Of a stretch of 9,863 bases of DNA, positions 7,301-9,863 are shown one piece after another. Made by a program: the position numbers and the translations under genes. The first letter of the stretch is position 1, and each line of letters starts with the position of its first letter. The notes beneath the pieces are model-generated. The model was not told where the DNA came from and made no database searches. It saw only the letters and a program-made list of their open reading frames with translations. Origin of the DNA: an uncultured Eubacteriales bacterium (GTDB lineage Bacteria; Bacillota; Clostridia; Oscillospirales; CAG-272); assembly GCA_934446485.1 (NCBI GenBank), contig CAKSEM010000046.1, positions 1 through 9,863 on the forward strand, written 5' to 3'.

Positions 7301-9394
7301 GCTGTTAGAGTGCTCTATGGAATATTTCACCTTATACTCGCCGTTCCACCCGGCAAGAAAGGCATAATTTCCCCAACCGTCGTTGCCATTGTAATTGAGC
7401 GCTTTGTTTGCCCCGTTCTTGGTGTGAGCAGACGGATCCTTCACCGAAACCTTGCCGAACACATTCGTAGGCCACAGCTTTGTCAGATCCGCGCCGAAGC
7501 GTGCCGTAATTTCAAAATAGTGATAGCGCACTCCCGAATAAAAGCCGTTCTCGGGATAGGTCCCCACCACATATTTTGCTCCGTCCGGGTCGATCGGGGT
7601 CGGCAGCTCTTTCACTTCGCCCCACTCAGTCACCTTTCCAAGTATATCATACAGTGAGTAATTAGGTTTATTAGTAAGATAGCTGTTGTTATTCTTATTG
7701 CCGAAGCCGTAGGTGCTGCCGCCTACGACCTGGATGCTGCCCGCACTTGTCTCTTTCGCATAGATAAATCTCAGAGTGTAATACTTGCGTGTGTAGTACA
7801 CATTGATAACGGTTGAACCGTCACCGTTCAATTTTACCTCGGTGTCCTTGTTTCTCTCCGTATCGTAGACATAATGCTTTGCATGACGCGCATAGCAATC
7901 CTTTGGATCATGGTCACTGTCACTCACGTGTTCATCGTTGCCGCATATAGGAATACTTGATGTGAGCACCGGGCACTGATCCGTGTTATCAGCGCGGACG
8001 GGATTGCCGGATATTCCGCTCATCTTTATCGTGCCTATGTAGGCATCGTTGTCATCATCCGCATTCTGCAGCCAATAGGCAACATTGTATGTAGTGTTTG
8101 CCTGTTCCCATTTAGCCCGGTAGGTTTGGTTTTCATTCGGAATGGTTGAGGGGAGTTCGTCTTTCTCTCCGTCGTATGTTCCGTCAGCCTCCTGCTTATC
8201 CCATCCGGCAAACACGTATCCGTGTTTCGTGGGCTCGTTCACCAAGAACGGCGTCCCGTAACGGGCATAGATAGGCTCTACGCCGTACCCGCCGTCGGTG
8301 TCGAATTTCAGCATGCAGTAATTGCGATCGTAATAGCACTCAAACACAGTAGAGCCGTCTGCCGCTACTGCCTCCGGATAATGGTGCAGCTTTGTAAATC
8401 CGACAATCAGAGATTCGTCCGCTGCAAGGTCCTTATCGGAAAAGATCGTGCCTGTCTTTGCGGCGCCGATCCTATACAGATCCAGATTTTCGGTGTACTG
8501 ATCATCGTGGATGTTTTGGAAAAAATAGCGCACCGCATAGGGTACATCACTCGCAAAATAATAGACGTTTACAGTATACTGCGATTGCTCGTAGTTTTTC
8601 TGAATATTGAGATTTATAGTCAGTGCCGAGTTCGGAAAAGAATCTCTGTGGTCTTTGCCGCTGGTGTCCGGCAGTGCTTTGGCGGGGTCTGCCTCATTGT
8701 ACCGAGGCTCATATCCCAGATAGGTCGGTGAAATAACGGTTGCGGTGTATCCTTCACTGCTGACATTCACATACCCCGTGTATGAGCTGTAGATAGGAAG
8801 CCCCGAAACACCGTCCAGATAGTTGATCGAGATATTCACCATCCGCTCTTCGCCGTTATCCTGTGCAGCCGCCCTGCGGACTGTTCTTTTCGAAATTTGC
8901 GATTCAAATGCCGGCTCAGTTATCCCGGGTATCTCACTATCGCTGAACGGCGTCAGATATTCCACCGTCACACACACCGGCGAAGACACACATTCATCCC
9001 CGCCGTAAAGTGCCCGACAGCGGACATACGTACTCCCCGAGCCGTCCAAAAGCGCCTGCACCATCGCATACGAAACGGTGAGCCGAGCGGAAGTGCCGTC
9101 GTAAATATTGACCCATGTGTCGTTCGTCGGATCGGCTAATATCTGCCACCGGTACTCGACTCCGTCCACGACAGGTGTGCAATCTGCCGTCAGTTCCGCC
9201 TTTTCATTCTCCGGCAGAGTCAGATTTTCAATTTTCTCCCCATCGTACCTGACCGTAACATCCGTCAGTTCCGATCCCGTAACCGCCATCGCCGGGTAAA
9301 ACTGAAGGATCCCGGTAAGCATAACGAGGCACAGAAACAGCGACAGCAGTCGTCTGTATCCGACGCGTATCCCGTTCTTGTTTGCATCTTTCAT
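4325..9394 (-). CDS. Giant secreted multidomain surface protein with InlB B-repeats (Listeria-Bacteroides repeats)
   Basis: A 1,689-residue exported protein. Start ATG 9394 has AAGGTGAT a few bases upstream. Residues 1-37 form a signal peptide (RRLLSLFLCLVMLTGILQF, cleavage near AMA). Residues 41-146 look like an Ig-like domain with Cys72, Trp83 (YRWQI) and Cys126 (YVRCRA). MucBP-like beta segments follow (residues 186-360), then InlB B-repeats: about 358-430 (GYVFAGW), 920-1004 (YYFDGWY), 1007-1091 (FGGWFYEENG) and 1491-1578 (GYKFAGWYLDE). Segments 1225-1300, 1303-1405 and 1407-1487 again look MucBP-like, each ending in a strand such as FYYTKN, FYTRN or FYYAP. Residues 540-915 match no repeat I know. 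The C-terminus (1583-1689) resembles a SpaA-like prealbumin fold ending in NNWLNGN; there is no LPXTG or terminal membrane helix. A role in adhesion or matrix building is inferred from domain type. It lies between two TasA-like genes in one operon. Confidence 0.88.
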   Translation of the reverse strand: MKDANKNGIRVGYRRLLSLFLCLVMLTGILQFYPAMAVTGSELTDVTVRYDGEKIENLTLPENEKAELTADCTPVVDGVEYRWQILADPTNDTWVNIYDGTSARLTVSYAMVQALLDGSGSTYVRCRALYGGDECVSSPVCVTVEYLTPFSDSEIPGITEPAFESQISKRTVRRAAAQDNGEERMVNISINYLDGVSGLPIYSSYTGYVNVSSEGYTATVISPTYLGYEPRYNEADPAKALPDTSGKDHRDSFPNSALTINLNIQKNYEQSQYTVNVYYFASDVPYAVRYFFQNIHDDQYTENLDLYRIGAAKTGTIFSDKDLAADESLIVGFTKLHHYPEAVAADGSTVFECYYDRNYCMLKFDTDGGYGVEPIYARYGTPFLVNEPTKHGYVFAGWDKQEADGTYDGEKDELPSTIPNENQTYRAKWEQANTTYNVAYWLQNADDDNDAYIGTIKMSGISGNPVRADNTDQCPVLTSSIPICGNDEHVSDSDHDPKDCYARHAKHYVYDTERNKDTEVKLNGDGSTVINVYYTRKYYTLRFIYAKETSAGSIQVVGGSTYGFGNKNNNSYLTNKPNYSLYDILGKVTEWGEVKELPTPIDPDGAKYVVGTYPENGFYSGVRYHYFEITARFGADLTKLWPTNVFGKVSVKDPSAHTKNGANKALNYNGNDGWGNYAFLAGWNGEYKVKYSIEHSNSTIKGLYQKMDDDILLGSYGGTEYSYDDTGIDRQIKTKSTVGGDDVSSNACYFLAFFDNGADVVWSVPRQWTYDSYVPVFDDELTEEQKSLIIAAANKARVTYTYRATGNTWYQETADTDRTYTDPDTNNVYYYYEYKDKSGKTVGQIYRLYDRVSASDDNVIGSSYNSATPSISGQTQTVLTGFEFDSAYAVPSRWFEQIYNGELADGRMSFTSRFFYTRESFTITLHSHNTVYDTSTVPFDSPMNDAMIAENGELKTPPYPDTLEQNAYYFDGWYASPECIDGTHYDPAENYKMPATDVVLYAKWAPKNHTVRFFQTHDDLLKYSAGDTSVKPIEEKEVTHGNVLGPVRNPEDKSDYHYTFGGWFYEENGKRLAFTPLDIPVVKDLNVFAAWGSLTAQPFRIHYAFHDPETDDEWTNLLSGITDAPKDNETYTVTNGTVTRTYVYLGSDGGFHLCIADDSEGFAYQGSTRTFAPKVGDPYNQLYSGYNEGYYPTLASHSITMEYEGNKENPKHNIFTFTYVKVKEVKYRVEYRYADTNKEISAAVTKTTSNAVITERFKTITDYIPDAFFKRLILAVEKNEKGEYVGASTNVLVFYYTKNTTSAYYAVHYMLQDIGAGLALSKDENGNYINYTESSAHTEGIGNVGQICAIPPQTFSGFTVQGNAMVSNGDGSESGKPITMDEDGACFNIEVSKNGTELYIFYTRNTQKYNVYYLQYGTDISDLSSLRYAGENGVLKDTKTDTAQFGATVTELAETVSFGGWTCVSALSQSIQIRSIDEQNYIIFYYAPVQRTIEYKVWKYGGGTLDTTIEVFNGENVEIKGSTPTALKGYKFAGWYLDEACTIPVGGRGTVDENTNHLDPVSEQLAVMPDVNVFYAKFTPDNGSLSITRENGESDESNGTQVFVYKIQAENDPDYVIYVTIRGNGSVTVEELPCRDYTVTQQNGWSWRYGDSEQSVTVEKNGSTVRFRGSAAKNNWLNGNSERISNGKG
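6122..6637 (-). repeat. Two back-to-back InlB B-type repeats within the giant protein
   Basis: Residues 920-1004 and 1007-1091 each run from a strand pair (FTITLHSHNT; HTVRFFQTHD) through a GW turn (YYFDGWYAS; FGGWFYEEN) to a closing aromatic strand (VVLYAKWAP; LNVFAAWGS). The similarity is at protein level only; the DNA of the two copies has diverged, so recent duplication is not indicated. Confidence 0.65.
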
Positions 9395-9421
9395 GGTATC
9401 ACCTTCGCATTTCGCGAGTCA

Positions 9422-9863
9422 TTATCTGTTTTTTACAACATTCCACGCAGCCTCAGCACGCCCGGATTCTGTATATCCCGCATCCGCCGCTTCCGAAAAG
9501 CCGTGGTACTGCACCGCAGTCGCCTCGATATCAATAGACATATCTGCCGTCAGCCCTCCGAGCTGTGTTCGTGTCAGATCCTCTCTGACGGTAATCGTCC
9601 CTTCGTTTGCAAGCACATTCGCGACAAGCTCCTTATTTGCAATCAAAATGCAGTAATACACCGCACCGCTGCCATCTCCGGAAAGGTACTTCCAAGCATC
9701 GGCATCGACGCTCCAATCAAGAGCATCAGTACCGTCCGTCCGACAGACATATGAATATTTTCCGCTTCGCGTCCATCCGACAGTCTTTATCTCAAGAAAA
9801 ACATAGCACGCCATCTCACTGCCGTCAAACTTCACGGTAGCCTTTTTTTGCATATCGACGCCG
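9422..9863 (-). CDS. SipW/TasA-type small secreted protein, N-terminus beyond the window
   Basis: The frame is open to the right edge and ends at TAA 9424-9422, leaving 147 residues. An ATG at 9853 has no ribosome site (the bases before it are CGGCGTCGAT), and the frame continues upstream as GVD, so the true start is outside. The visible part shows GVDMQKKATVKF, EMACYVFLEIKTVGW, LDWSVDADAWKYLSGD, VYYCILIANKEL and ATAVQYHGFSEAADAGYTE. These are features I associate with clostridial proteins that carry a SipW-dependent signal peptide and are exported as small beta-sandwich subunits, relatives of the TasA biofilm fibre protein. It lies 27 bases before the giant protein gene in the same direction, so they are probably co-transcribed. 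A SipW-type signal peptidase gene would be expected nearby, outside the window. Family call is moderate, since the signal itself is not visible. Confidence 0.72.
   Translation of the reverse strand, partial: GVDMQKKATVKFDGSEMACYVFLEIKTVGWTRSGKYSYVCRTDGTDALDWSVDADAWKYLSGDGSGAVYYCILIANKELVANVLANEGTITVREDLTRTQLGGLTADMSIDIEATAVQYHGFSEAADAGYTESGRAEAAWNVVKNR

Noticed and set aside
9422..9853. Complete gene starting at ATG 9853
   Set aside because: No ribosome site and no signal peptide, while the frame stays open to the edge and continues a recognisable GVDMQ segment.

Overview
Every gene I can support in this window lies on the minus strand, so transcription runs from high to low coordinates. The content points to a Gram-positive Firmicute, most likely a gut Clostridia member of moderate GC content. 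The reasons are strong GGAGG-type ribosome sites, SipW/TasA-type surface proteins, InlB B-repeat (Listeria-Bacteroides repeat) domains, and a lipoprotein signal of the Gram-positive style. The lineage is an inference; no marker gene fixes it.

Right part (9863 to about 3619): a cell-surface operon. It holds the C-terminal part of a small SipW/TasA-type secreted protein (cut by the window edge), a 1,689-residue secreted multidomain protein, and a 188-residue membrane-tethered protein that starts at GTG only 7 nt after the large gene. The large protein has an Ig-like domain, MucBP-like and InlB B-repeat segments, and a SpaA-like C-terminal domain, but no LPXTG. A long perfect-stem hairpin (3619-3661) probably ends the operon.

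Middle (3535 to 2741): a gene for a PHP-domain metallo-phosphoesterase. It has an extended -10 promoter, a good ribosome site at 3481-3486 and a strong hairpin terminator. Its reading frame is interrupted at codon 13 by an in-frame TAG (3435-3437), just after the first metal-binding motif THLHTS. Every other part of the PHP metal site is intact, so this looks like a very recent nonsense mutation, a sequencing error, or a recoding site. A shorter reading frame starting at 3401 would lack the HxH motif.

Left-middle (2692 to 805): a two-gene operon with its own promoter. A TetR-family repressor is followed, with an ATGA stop/start overlap, by a membrane-anchored Ntn hydrolase of the choloylglycine hydrolase / penicillin acylase-like group. 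A 16-bp perfect palindrome lies just downstream of the -10 box and is the likely TetR operator, which would make the pair self-regulated.

Left edge (700 to 1): the N-terminal 233 residues of a lipoprotein of unknown function, apparently built from two related beta-rich repeats, cut off by the window edge.

No tRNA, rRNA, CRISPR array, insertion sequence or integrase was seen. No gene-free stretch exceeds 300 bases; the longest, 3474-3750, holds a promoter, a near-palindrome and a terminator.
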